Below are positions 10,401 through 20,470 of a stretch of 64,000 bases of DNA, in pieces. Location: positions 19,349,000 through 19,412,999 of the forward strand of contig NW_024040040.1 in assembly GCF_014851395.1 (NCBI RefSeq). Direction: 5' to 3'. The notes below the pieces were generated by a model. The model worked only from the letters and a program-made list of their open reading frames with translations. It searched no databases and was not told where the DNA came from. The position numbers and the translations under genes are program-made. Numbering within the stretch: the first letter of the stretch is position 1; each line of letters opens with the position of its first letter. This stretch comes from Micropterus salmoides (taxonomy: Eukaryota > Chordata > Actinopteri > Centrarchiformes > Centrarchidae).

Positions 10401-11320
10401 CTGAAATGTAAATAAGAAATCCATTAAATACACACAGAAGCACAGACACTTTGGACATACAAATCATGATTACTACAGAGAATGACTGACACAATTAATG
10501 GATTGGGTTAAGAACAGAACAAAAAAAAATCTTAAAAACTTTAATTGAAAACCCCTTGACAGAGAAGCTGCTGTAAAGTTCAGATATTTACCGCATGATA
10601 TTGGTTAACAGCATTATTCAAACTGGAAAACTTCTGAACTGAAGAAAGCAGCCATGCACATTAAGACTCTGCTTTATTTGTACCAATCACAGTTAGCCAT
10701 GTCAATTTCTGCCCAGCAACTGCTGACTCACCACCAGTCACAGCATCAAAGTGCCCTGATATTTAATCAGCGAATCAACATCACCTGTGAAATTTGATCT
10801 GGTAAACTGCCCTGCTGTTAAAATAGACTGAGAACCCTGTTAAACTTGCCATGAAACAAGACTCAAATAAAAATCAGAAACTGTAACTTTAGTCATTAGG
10901 ACTAAATGATCCCACCGTCAGCAGCATAAGGCATTTCTGAACCTGTTGATATATATTTTGTGTGAAATAAGTTTGAAAAACTGGTTTGATCCAGAAAGTT
11001 CGACGCTGATTTAATGTTACAAAGCCCGCGAATAGAGGAGCTACTTGTCACTCTTAACATTTCAAAAGCTGGCCAAGCCAAACGTAACGTTTTAAGACCG
11101 ACTGATTCAATAAGCACTGTACTGCTACCGGAATGTGAATTAGTGACTAACGTTATAATATCAGAACAAACTTAGCAAGCTATCTAAGGACATGCAATGC
11201 TGAACATTGGCTGTAGATACCCAGGCTAACATAGCTCTTCAGATATTAGCTAGCTAAATTCGGATCGTTGGTTACCAGTACAGTAAATTACAATTAATGT
11301 GAAATTCACATTCCACTTAC

Positions 11321-11440
11321 CTCTACATTTCTGAGCCGCCTCCTTCCACCACCAGCTTTTGTAGTAGCGCCTTAGTCGACAGACCCAGTGACATTGCTAG
11401 TAGCTGTAAATAAGCTTGACATCTTCGGTCCTGCTCGGAG
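11321..11440 (-). ncRNA. Putative first exon of the 8-11.5 kb spliced unit
   Basis: A consensus donor GTAGAG|GTAAGT ends the exon at 11321. Its 5' end is set only by the promoter-like sequence at 11460-11530 and is approximate. Two ATGs occur but both frames stop within about 25 codons, so no translated product is supported from this exon. Confidence 0.4.
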
Positions 11441-11454
11441 TTTGAGCGGCACAC

Positions 11455-11530
11455 TAACCGTTAACTCTGTCGGGGCGGGGGAGTGAATACGGCAGAGGCA
11501 TGTCCCGCCCTACTCTGCCTCTGATTGGCT
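11455..11530 (-). promoter_or_regulatory. GC-box/CCAAT promoter of the 8-11.5 kb unit
   Basis: On the minus strand a CCAAT box (GCCAATCAG, about 11522-11529), a GC box (GGGCGGG, about 11504-11510) and a second GC-rich motif (CCCCGCCCCG, 11471-11480) lie just upstream of the putative first exon. The local GC content is clearly above the AT-rich surroundings. No TATA box is evident. This is the arrangement of a CpG-type vertebrate promoter. Confidence 0.5.
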
Positions 11531-11659
11531 TAGCTTGTTGATGATGATTCTCACAGCATACACATACATGTAAAGCATGTCGGTCACAACGTTAGACTGT
11601 GGTCATATCAGATTTTTTCTTTGATCCACTTGGGGAAAAAAACCCAACCATATAAAACC

Positions 11660-11785
11660 AAAATAATAATAATATAATTTTACTTTAATACTACTATATT
11701 TACTTTACTATAGTATTACTATAATACTACCAAAATACATTTGAATATAATATTACTATAATACTACTATATTACTATAATATTT
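11660..11785. repeat. AT-rich imperfect tandem repeat
   Basis: Words such as TATTACTATAATACTAC recur (about 11713 and 11750) in a stretch made almost wholly of A and T with scattered C. It is an imperfect short tandem repeat. Confidence 0.6.
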
Positions 11786-12149
11786 AGCTTAGATTGTTAG
11801 ATTTAGACTACCACGCATTGACTGTATAAAAAATAAATGGTTGGACTGCACTGTCAGTGAAACCAATTTAGCTAGCTAACCGTAGCCATATAGACCGCAG
11901 CCAGAGCTAACAGTTTACATGCAACCCCTGAGTGACATGTCAATATCCCAATCACTTGAGCGCATAGACTGTAGCATTAAATCTTTACTTTTTGCTAACA
12001 CCAAGGGTATCTAGAGGCCAAAAAGGTTTGCCAACAATAATGCATAAAGGTTCCTGGAAATGAAGAGTTTGTGTTTTTCTCATGTGTAGGTGCCAACTTT
12101 GGAAGTAGCAAATGAGCTACAAACGTTTTTCATGGCTGCATTGCAAATG

Positions 12150-12340
12150 TCCTTTGACAGACAGAAAGGGTACAGATTTGTTCTTATTTTTGTTTTAAAT
12201 CACTTTGTACCCTTTCTGTAGTCAAAAGGTGCACTTCTGGTCTCTTTAAGATCAATATTGTACCTTTGAGGGAACATTCTTGAAAAGTGTACCTGTAAGT
12301 ACAGAAATGTTCTTGTCTCGTACCTCCATTTTTGAGTACT
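12150..12340. repeat. Second GTAC-rich repeat fragment
   Basis: GTACC/GGTAC words recur in both orientations (GGGTACAGATTTG, TTTGTACCCTTTCTG, TTGTACCTTTGAGGG, GTGTACCTGTAAGTACAG, CTCGTACCTCC). The pattern resembles the element at 7580-7774, but without its GCTTGTCGCAGG ends. It is probably a diverged relative or a deletion product. Confidence 0.45.
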
Positions 12341-12834
12341 CCACATTACTAGAGCAGTGGTTTTGACCCGTCTGTGGTTATTGTGACTAAAATGTTGGGA
12401 ACTCATCATGTTGCACAAGAATGCCAGACCAGGCATTTGCAGTGTAGGCATGGGGCAGATTCTCCCGTTTACAGACTTCAGTTACAGAATCAGCCTGAAT
12501 TGTATACCAAAGTCAAGCAAGTGAGAGTCCGTAGAGCGATAATGATGGCCATCATGAGTGCTGGTAAAGAAGTGAGAGAAAGAGAGAAAATATACAGTGA
12601 GGTTTTTCTTAGCCTTTAAAAGCAAGCAGAGAATTAAAGCATACTTGGGGAGGATGCAGCTAGGCTAGCTGGGTCTTATAACGATAACCAAAGAATGTAG
12701 ACACATATGAAGTTAAGTGAGCAAACGTGTATGCAGAGTTTAGCTAAAGCACTGCTGACCTTTGTTATAATCCAGGATGTGACTCGGTTAAAAAGCAGCT
12801 CCCTTGCATTTAAGAATTGTGTTTCACTCAGGTG

Positions 12835-12872
12835 ACTATATGTGATAAAGCTGAAGCTTTATCACATATAGT
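12835..12872. repeat. 38-bp near-perfect palindrome
   Basis: Two arms of 18 bases (ACTATATGTGATAAAGCT and its exact reverse complement) are separated by only two bases (GA). Pairing stops immediately outside the arms. It could extrude as a cruciform or be transcribed as a hairpin. No known element family was recognised. Confidence 0.9.
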
Positions 12873-13289
12873 TGATAAAAATCTGCCAGTGAAACTTGTC
12901 ATTTCCCTTTCTGCTGGTGCTTATGTGACGCTAATGAAGTGCCACTCGTTTGTCTGAACTTAAACTTAGGGAGACACACTGACCTCAACTGTATCCCGCT
13001 AATTAATAATATTCAGTGCATTAGGATGTACGCCACAGCCCTTGGGACTTGTAATGTGACAAAGTAATGTGGACTGTAATTAATGTTGTAACCGTTTGAC
13101 AGAAGAGATAGGTCGAGTTTTAGAAACAACAAGGTCAGCATTAGATACGAAACAAAATATATTACATGCTTTGTGCTGGTGGAAAAGAGGGAAGCTAGTA
13201 AACAGGCCAAAATTTGGGTTTTTTTCTGAATTGATCATTCAGAAAGAATAAACAGGTGAATCAAGCAATTTACATGATTATATAAATGA

Positions 13290-13990
13290 GACATGTCCAA
13301 AGTCCAGCCTGCGGGCCAATCATGGCAAAAGGGTAGATTTTACACAGCCTGCGGCTTTGCTTTTAAAATGTATTATTAAGGCATTGTTGACAGAAGTAAT
13401 ATAAACTGTGTCACAAATACTAAGTTGCAAGTTTCACTTTTCACATTGATTTGGCAGCTATCTGTAGAAAAAAGAAAGGTTGATAATGAAGGCCCCCAGG
13501 AGCTATGGAAATGTCAATATTCCTTCGCAGAAAGCTGTTATTAACTAAGACTATTAACTTAATTTGCGCCAAAGCCTGTACCACCACCCAGTTTCAGCAA
13601 TTTCTGCTTGACATCTAGGCAGAATAAGCAGATGTTATCTACAAAACTATATGACATGGCTCATCTGGGGGTCTGTGCTGCAGTGGGCCAATTATTAGCA
13701 GAAAATGAACAACCAATGCAAGATCCTATCTGGCTAGAAGATTTCTTCAATGACATAACAAAGGCATGTTCCCAGAAATGCAAACATTTGAAAAGTAAAT
13801 GCTTTTTCAGCCCCACATATTTGTTTGAGCAGACATTCTCTGTTATGAACATGAACAATAACCAGAGCCACTTGAGGTCTGGGACGTATGGGACATTTTG
13901 CGCAGCTATACCATTGCCCTCAGTGAGAAAGGCTGAATTGCTTTGTGGAGACCTGTTCACAGCTTGAGTGATTTACATTTGACTACACTG
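13290..13990 (+). mobile_element. Degenerate hAT transposase C-terminal remnant
   Basis: A 119-codon open frame (13608-13967) contains FEQTFSVMNMNNNQSHLRS, which matches the hAT C-terminal dimerisation region of GTF2IRD2/ZBED-like transposases (pattern C/FEQTFSxMNxxKxxxRSRL). Upstream, GTCCAAAGTCCAGCCTGCGG (about 13294-13313) resembles a terminal sequence common in hAT copies. Only a small C-terminal part remains, the motif is diverged, and no full transposase is present. The frame ends in a normal stop shortly after the motif. Confidence 0.55.
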
Positions 13991-16670
13991 CCACACACTG
14001 ACAGTCTTTCACAGAAAATAAAATTGTGCATTACATTTGTGTGTGACTTTGTTATGGTAAAAAAGTATGACAAGAGGCACATGTATGTACACATAATCAA
14101 ATTTGGCTTCCTTTGAAACACGTTTGGACATCATTGAAATACATTTTTACTGTAGTAATATCCTAAGTGAGCAGCTCACAAAATGCCTCCCACAAAGACT
14201 TATTAGATTTATGGATTTGAACTGTTCATGGGATGAAACTATTTTTGGGTTGCAAGACACATATTAATATTCTGCGTCATCCAGATCTATGCAGCTGAAG
14301 ATATATGGGTTCCATATTTGGAGCTGTGGGCATTTTTCATAGTAATCTGGAGGGACAAATAACAGGATCTCATTTTGAGGAATGTGCTATGGCTTGCAAA
14401 GGAGTTGATAAAGGTTTGGGAACTTTTGGTATATTTATTGGCTAGAGGCTGTGACAACAGCGACCATAAAAAACACAGAATTCAATTCAAATCTTGTTCT
14501 CCATCAAACAAACAGATTCATAATTTCACTGATGTTTACCATTTCTACTTTTCCTGACGTGAAGAAGGAGCAGGATTCCGATATGTTTTGTTTGGTTTTA
14601 TTTTACAAATAGGAAAGGGGGGAAAATACAGCACTGTCATGTGATAAGACCTAGCGAGAAAGCTGTATCTGACATAGTGAGCAAAAGGCTGGAATACTTA
14701 GTGACCCGTGAAAGGAAGGAACAGTTAAAACCTTTATGTTTATTCAAGTCAGTTTTCTCGGGGTTGTAATTAGCAATACACAGTTTTTTTTTCTTCTTAA
14801 TCAAAAAGTGAATTGAAAAACTAACTGTCCTAAGATAAACAACGGCTTTAGTCATTTTAGAAAAAGTGTTATGTTCAAGTGACTGTATGAATTATGTCTT
14901 TTGTCAGGAGCAATAGGGGAAAAAGTGTGAGATTGTTATAGATCCACATAGTGCACTAAGAGAAATTGTTATAGTAGATGGATGGATTAAGAAAATGTTG
15001 TTTGCTAGTTTCTCTTAACCATGATCATTGCCTAACCTTAATCGATTTTGCAATGCAAACTATGATTTTCCCTAAAGCTAGCCATGGCCTTTTTGTCAGT
15101 AAAACTAACCAAAACTTCACCCGAGGGGGGGATTTCCATCCACTTATGCATTTTCAATTTGTGCATTGATGGTTACTGATAAAAACCGAAATGCTACAGA
15201 GTACAGTGGAAACAGATTCAAGCTTCTGCTCCAACGAATGGCAGCAGATGAAAACATTAGATCTGTGTGAAGCAATGAGGAGATGGAAACTTAAATTAAT
15301 ACATGAAACACATTTTCATCACTGTTTGAGGTCAGACTTATTTAATTATGTCATCTTGATACGCTCTTTTCTTCTGCAGTGGTTCAATGGCATCTGACTG
15401 GAGCACCACCAGCTGTTTATCTCTATGCACCCAACTTCTAGTATTCATGTAACAATGGTGGAAGAAAATGCACATTAACTCACATTTTCTTTTACCAAAT
15501 GTCGTAAAATCCAGCCAAATGTTTCACTATATTTGGATAGAAATTTGACTTGTAAGAACAAATGGAATGGCTCCACTCGCTCAAATGAACATTAGGTGTC
15601 AGATACAACAGGAAGAGAGTGATGTATTTACAGGAAGCTGACTGAAACTAGGTTTCTTTTTTACTTGAACCAACTGGGCAGAAGAAGAAACTCAGATCCA
15701 CTGAGTGTACATATTGACATTAGATTGCAGTTTTGCTCACTTCTCCCAATGTATAAATGATTTTCCTACTATATTGTTGTGTGTTTAACATGACTATAAT
15801 GTGCTGGAACTTGTGTGATCTGTTTCTCATTCACAATGCTTCGTCCTAAAACTGCATGTAGGAATTTCACAAAACTACTTTCTACTGACTTTAACTTGAG
15901 AAATGTTACAGAAGTGCAATTTATAAAAACTTGTAGGATCGTTTAAAAAATGAAAAAGACTTGTGTGATAGCTGAGACAGGCTCATCTAATTGAAGTTTT
16001 CTGTGACAGGAATTGATTATTTTCTCTCTCAAAAGTGACAAAGTTATTACCTTTTGAAGCAAAACATTAGGGGAGGTGACAAGCATTCTCAAGCGTGAAA
16101 TGTAATTCCTGGTCACAGACGGAACTTATATGTAAGGTGTAGGAGCACCAGAAGGGTTCAATGCCAACAATTCTGCGCTACTGCCTTAGATCCTTTGTGG
16201 ATTATTAAATATATAATCTCTTTACATTAAGAAGTCTTGACAGGGTATTGAACAGATAATACATCTAAATATTAATATTATCACTTTTTTGTCTCTCTCT
16301 GCTACTCCCATCATAAAACTTAACTCTCTCACAAAAACAACTTTAATCTCAGCAGTGATATTTTTCTACAAGTATCCCCAACTGAAGCCCTAGGGATAAT
16401 TTTTCAAGTGCCTAATTTCACTGTACTCAGGTTTGCCTCACTTAAACCACTTCATTACATGCAAAACTATTTGGAGTTTTGGTGAGGTTTCTTTTCGAGA
16501 TGTTTTTTATGCATTGCACATAACATGTGAGTGAAAAATAATGATCTTCCACCTTTTGTTATTGTGGAAGGAAAACAAAACGAGACTGCTGAAAACTCTA
16601 AATGTATTCCTGCTGGTCACACATATGAGATTACTTTTTAATAAGCTGAAAGTGTAATGTCGATTCATTT
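13991..16670. other. No gene recognised (downstream of lrrc3)
   Basis: Short open frames only, none with a recognised motif or plausible splice context. The right edge contains the likely lrrc3 3' UTR and poly(A) signal. Confidence 0.4.
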
Positions 16671-16674
16671 CAGT

Positions 16675-16680
16675 TTTATT
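16675..16680 (-). terminator. lrrc3: Candidate lrrc3 poly(A) signal
   Basis: AATAAA on the minus strand lies 215 bases past the lrrc3 stop codon. It is the first canonical signal noticed after the stop; use of a further downstream site is possible. Confidence 0.4.
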
Positions 16681-16895
16681 TTGTAGTTTAAAGGAATCTG
16701 GTGCTACTTTTAAGCCTGTACTTGATAATGATGAGATTTTTGAACCTCTTCCTAATGTCTTTGCACCGTGTGCAGTGTATATCATAGAGTTAATCACTCA
16801 TTACAATGCTCACTTATCATTGATCCTTATGTGCCGTAAACATATTCATTGGGACTCTTTCATCTGTATTCATTGGTACACCATCTTTTCTCACA

Positions 16896-17687
16896 TCAAA
16901 ACACGCTGCTGGCTGTGTCGTAGTCCTTGCTAATGTGGGATGTGCTGGGCAGGGACTTGAGGTACTCCATGTGCCTCCTGGCATCCTCCTGGTTGTGTTT
17001 GATGTAGTAAATGATGTAAGCTGTCACCATGGAGAACCAGCAGAACATGGCCACGAACATGGCCACATCAGTCGTCTTGTGGTGGAAATTGCAAAAGTTG
17101 ATCCCAGAGTCCAGGACCTGGATCACCGGTTGTCCAATGTACTCCTCCTGCACTGATGTGTAGCAGTTGACCTCATTCACCGTCTCGGGGTCAAGCCTCA
17201 GCTCCCTCAGCACCTCCTGCAAAGAGCACTCACAGTGCCAAGGATTGTGGGACAGGCGGACACGGGCGTGGAGCTTGGCGAAGGTGTCCTTGGGGAGGCT
17301 ACTGAGGTGATTGTTTGACAGATCCAAGGTCCGCAGGCTATCGGAAATTCCTTGAAAGGCACCGACCTCCACGCTCTCAATGGCGTTGTGAGATAAGTCA
17401 AGTTCCCGGAGGCGATGCAGGTCTGTGAAGGCCTCCTTTGGGATGTGTCTGATCCGGTTAGATGAAAGTAAGAGAACAACGGTGTCCTTGGGCAAGTTCT
17501 GTGGGACATTCTCTAAGTTGTGTGAGGTGCACTGCACCACCAAACCGTTCCTGTCTGTACAGTGACAGATCTTAGGGCAAGCATATGCAGTCATAATCAT
17601 TGACAGAAGCCACAGTGTTCCCACAAACAAAAGAGGACCACTGGAAGGAAGTTTTATAGATGACCAGCACCTATGAGGGGCCCCCAT
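16896..17687 (-). CDS. lrrc3: Leucine-rich repeat-containing protein 3 (LRRC3)
   Basis: The 263-residue product is a small type I membrane protein of the LRRC3 family, close to the roughly 257 residues of human LRRC3. Residues 1-36 hold a signal peptide (hydrophobic LLFVGTLWLLSMIMTAYA). An LRRNT cap follows with Cys37, 41, 43 and 53. Leucine-rich repeats span about 66-145, including HRLRELDLSHNAIE (91-104), which is shared with LRRC3 rather than LRRC3B. The LRRCT cap begins at NPWHCEC (148-154) with later Cys175 and Cys199. One membrane helix lies at about 207-229. The cytoplasmic tail carries the family signature HNQEDARRHMEYLKSLPS (231-248). The whole coding region is one exon, as in other vertebrates. 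The ATG is the first in frame after a likely acceptor at 17703/17704. The molecular role is poorly known. LRRC3B is the main alternative, but its repeat sequences fit less well. Confidence 0.93.
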   Translation of the reverse strand: MGAPHRCWSSIKLPSSGPLLFVGTLWLLSMIMTAYACPKICHCTDRNGLVVQCTSHNLENVPQNLPKDTVVLLLSSNRIRHIPKEAFTDLHRLRELDLSHNAIESVEVGAFQGISDSLRTLDLSNNHLSSLPKDTFAKLHARVRLSHNPWHCECSLQEVLRELRLDPETVNEVNCYTSVQEEYIGQPVIQVLDSGINFCNFHHKTTDVAMFVAMFCWFSMVTAYIIYYIKHNQEDARRHMEYLKSLPSTSHISKDYDTASSVF

Positions 17688-19783
17688 TAGCGGCCGTTCA
17701 GACTGAAATTCAGCCCTTCATTTAAGAGCGGCTTATAATACTCAGAGACAGGATTTCACAACTCTTGATCACAGAGGCAATTATTTTATCTTTTGTTCAA
17801 GTAACAAAGTAATCTAATTTGATGACTTGCAGGATGATCTTGCATTGAGCCAGGTTCAACTTTTTTGTCAAACGGCCGTGCAGTTTTTGCATGGAGCCCT
17901 CTGCATTTGCATCCCTGTTGCAAAGGGGCCGCCTGAACATGGGCTTAGTCTGGGCATTACTGGCTAAAGTATCATTCTCAGGGTACTTTTCTACATTCAC
18001 TCGGAAATTATTGTTCATCATTTACCATTACAGATATAGAAAACCAAGACTTGATCCAGCACAAGAGGAGAAAGGTTTGCATACTAGCTAAATGAGATGT
18101 CAAAGTACAACCCGGCTGAAGAGAGAGGGGGAGGGAGATTTTTGACAGGCCGTGTCATAACTGTGTATCCAGGGTGGGAAGGCGTCTTCTATGCTGATTT
18201 GAAGAAACCTGTGACTAAGAAGGAGAAAAAAATATAGAGAATCAAAAGGTGAAAAATGGGAAGTCTGTCCCTAAAGTTCATCTTCAGAAATGTCTTTATT
18301 TTGTATTTTGCTGCCTACTGAGTCTAAGGCTGGAGCTTTCCTCCTTAAAAATGCTGCTAAACCCTGTAACGATATGCAATTTCAACTCCTCTAACCTCCT
18401 GTATGCGTTTTATCATTGTTACGTTGATAATTTTCTGCTCCCATCATCTTCCAGCACATATTCAGCCAAATTTCTACACCATTTCCCCTTTTCAGATGCC
18501 TTCGTCCTCTGAGGGGAAGCTAGTAAAGTTCAGGATTATCATAATAATAGCATTTTTCTATAGTGTGAGTCCCTTCACTCAAGATTTGTCCCTTTCAAAA
18601 AATGACAAACCATTAAACAAGGTGTGGGCTCATCAATATGCAGCAGATGAACTTTGAAATAGTGATTTGTGATGAAATTAACTAACTGTCTGTACTCTAT
18701 AAAATGAACAGTAGTGTACGTGAGAGCAGTGAAGGTGAATGTAAATTTAATCATCTATAGGACACAGTGCATTGGGTGACTGTCAGATAACAATACACAG
18801 AACAGCTGATAAACATCTTTTATCGAGATGATAAATGTCAAGCAAGTTGTTCAGAAATATTTTTGTTTTCTACAGGAGCCCTAGAATAATATTAATATTG
18901 ATAAGCTAAATGTCTCAGTAAAAGAACATCACAGTATAATGGAAATATTATTGGAGGTGCAAAAGAAAGAGTAAGATAGCAAATCACAAACTTTACCACA
19001 TAAATCTTTGAAACAATATTATATACTACTATACATTAAATAAAAGGATTTAAAAAAGGATATAGCAGCTCCCAGGCTCTGGAGCTCCCTCCCCCATGAG
19101 ATCTGCACCTCTGAGTCCCTCACCATTTTCCAGTCCCGCCATAAGACCCATCTTGTTGTTGTCATGTTTCTTTATCTGCTCTGTAAAGCGACTTTGAGTT
19201 CGTGAAAAGCGCTATACAAATTCAATTTATTATTATTATTATTATTATTATAATTGTAAACTACTTATTTGGAGAATAAGGAAGATAAAGCTGGAACATC
19301 TTAACATACAATTATGTTGTACATACAAATCAATTAGTCTTTCCACAGACCAATAAACATTAAATTAAAATTAAACTATTTGGACTCTCAGTTAATTGTT
19401 GTTTTTGACTGTTGGTTAGATATTCAGATATCACTTTGAGATGTAATGTAATGGATTAGTCTATAGATTAACTGATTAATTAATCAAGAATACAATCAGC
19501 AGATGAATCGATAACGAAAACAAACAGTTACAGCCCTATAGCCACTATAGACAATTTACCAAATATCCATTAAGAATACTAAAATATCTTAAAGAGCGTT
19601 TTTCTCAGATTAAATGAGTATGCCAGTTATGATGATCAGCAACCACAGCTAGAAACAAAAATCCATTCGCTAATTTGGGCTTTTATCTATTTTTATTACT
19701 TTCATGCTAATTCATGAAATCAACCCCTATCAACCCTGAAGTGTAAAAAGTGAGTTCAGGTTGTTATTTTAGTCCTCACCTAC
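17688..19783 (-). other. lrrc3: Probable 5' UTR intron of lrrc3
   Basis: On the minus strand a candidate donor TATCAG|GTAGGTGAG (exon end 19784) and a candidate acceptor GCTGAATTTCAG (exon start 17702) would join a noncoding first exon to the coding exon, leaving about 15 bases of 5' UTR before the ATG. The span has no coding region of its own. It contains a LINE 3' fragment (19060-19252) and short AT-rich remnants near 19440-19540. Confidence 0.4.
19060..19252 (+). mobile_element. LINE 3'-end fragment with (TTA)n tail
   Basis: Translation gives APRLWNSLP-like sequence (APRLWSSLPHEICTSESL), the conserved end of fish L2/CR1-type reverse transcriptase open frames. It is followed by the 3' UTR words AAAGCGACTTTGAG and AAAGCGCTATACAAATTC and a TTA microsatellite tail (19226-19252). 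Only the last roughly 190 bases of the element remain, as expected from 5'-truncated target-primed insertion. Confidence 0.7.
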
Positions 19784-20030
19784 CTGATAGCTTCAGTCCG
19801 GGGGGAAATTATTTGATTTGATTAACGATCCAGGAAGAAATCATAGCGACCTTTGCAAATAAACGTCTCCGGCAGCAGTCAGAGACTGAGAAACTGCCGG
19901 TTCAAGAGTCCGGATCCAACTATTCGATTGCAGTTTACAACCTCCTGTCAGTGCAGGTTTCCAGCAGCTGTGAGTCTGTCGGTGTGTGCGTCGATGTGCG
20001 CAGCGACGCAGCAGTCGCACCGCTTTGGTC
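19784..20030 (-). promoter_or_regulatory. lrrc3: Candidate lrrc3 noncoding first exon and promoter
   Basis: This stretch is GC-richer and CpG-richer than its surroundings (GCGTCGATGTGCGCAGCGAC on the plus strand, about 19989-20008). It ends in a good minus-strand donor at 19784. A TATA-like CTTATAAG lies at about 20051-20058 on the minus strand, about 25-30 bases upstream of the expected start. It is the nearest promoter-like sequence upstream of lrrc3. The link to lrrc3 is inferred from position and splice signals only. Confidence 0.45.
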
Positions 20031-20319
20031 CCGTTTCATCCTCTCACTCCCTTATAAGAGGTCTCTGCTGAACTCACCGGGGAAATAACTATACCCCTAC
20101 ACAGATTAAATTGTATCGACAGTACATCATATATTCATCATTGTTGCCTGTAATTATTATACAGCAGGCTGTAATGCTGAATTACTCCATATAGCCTACA
20201 GTATAATTAATAAATACATTAAATCAACCAGTGGAGTAAAGCACTGCATTTAGGCCTATTTGACAGCTTCAGTTACTAATTACTTTGCTGATTAAGATTT
20301 TACACTTAAGCATCTGTAT

Positions 20320-20470
20320 GATCAGCATTTAAGGGAAACAGGGGGAAAAGGATGGCTGGGCTCTGTCTGAGTGTAACAAAATCCACCTAGCATCAACCCT
20401 AAAGCTCACTAATTAACACATTATCTCATTTGTTTAATCCTTAACAAAAAAATAAAAATACAACAGGTCC
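20320..20470 (+). repeat. Fragment of the fish foldback MITE family
   Basis: The words GGGAAACAGGGGGAAA, GGCTCTGTCTGAGTGTAACA and AAAGCTCACTAATTAACACA occur in the order seen in the fuller copy at 27759-28319 (CTGGCTTTGTCCAAAGGTAA, CTGGAGCTCAGTACTTAACA). Both terminal arms are missing. Confidence 0.55.

Noticed and set aside
16935..17509. Plus- and minus-strand open frames overlapping lrrc3
   Set aside because: They lie wholly inside the lrrc3 coding exon in other frames and have no recognised motif; they are shadows of a conserved gene.
16896..17687. lrrc3b instead of lrrc3
   Set aside because: The repeats HRLRELDLSHNAIE and the SVQEE stretch fit LRRC3; LRRC3B differs there.
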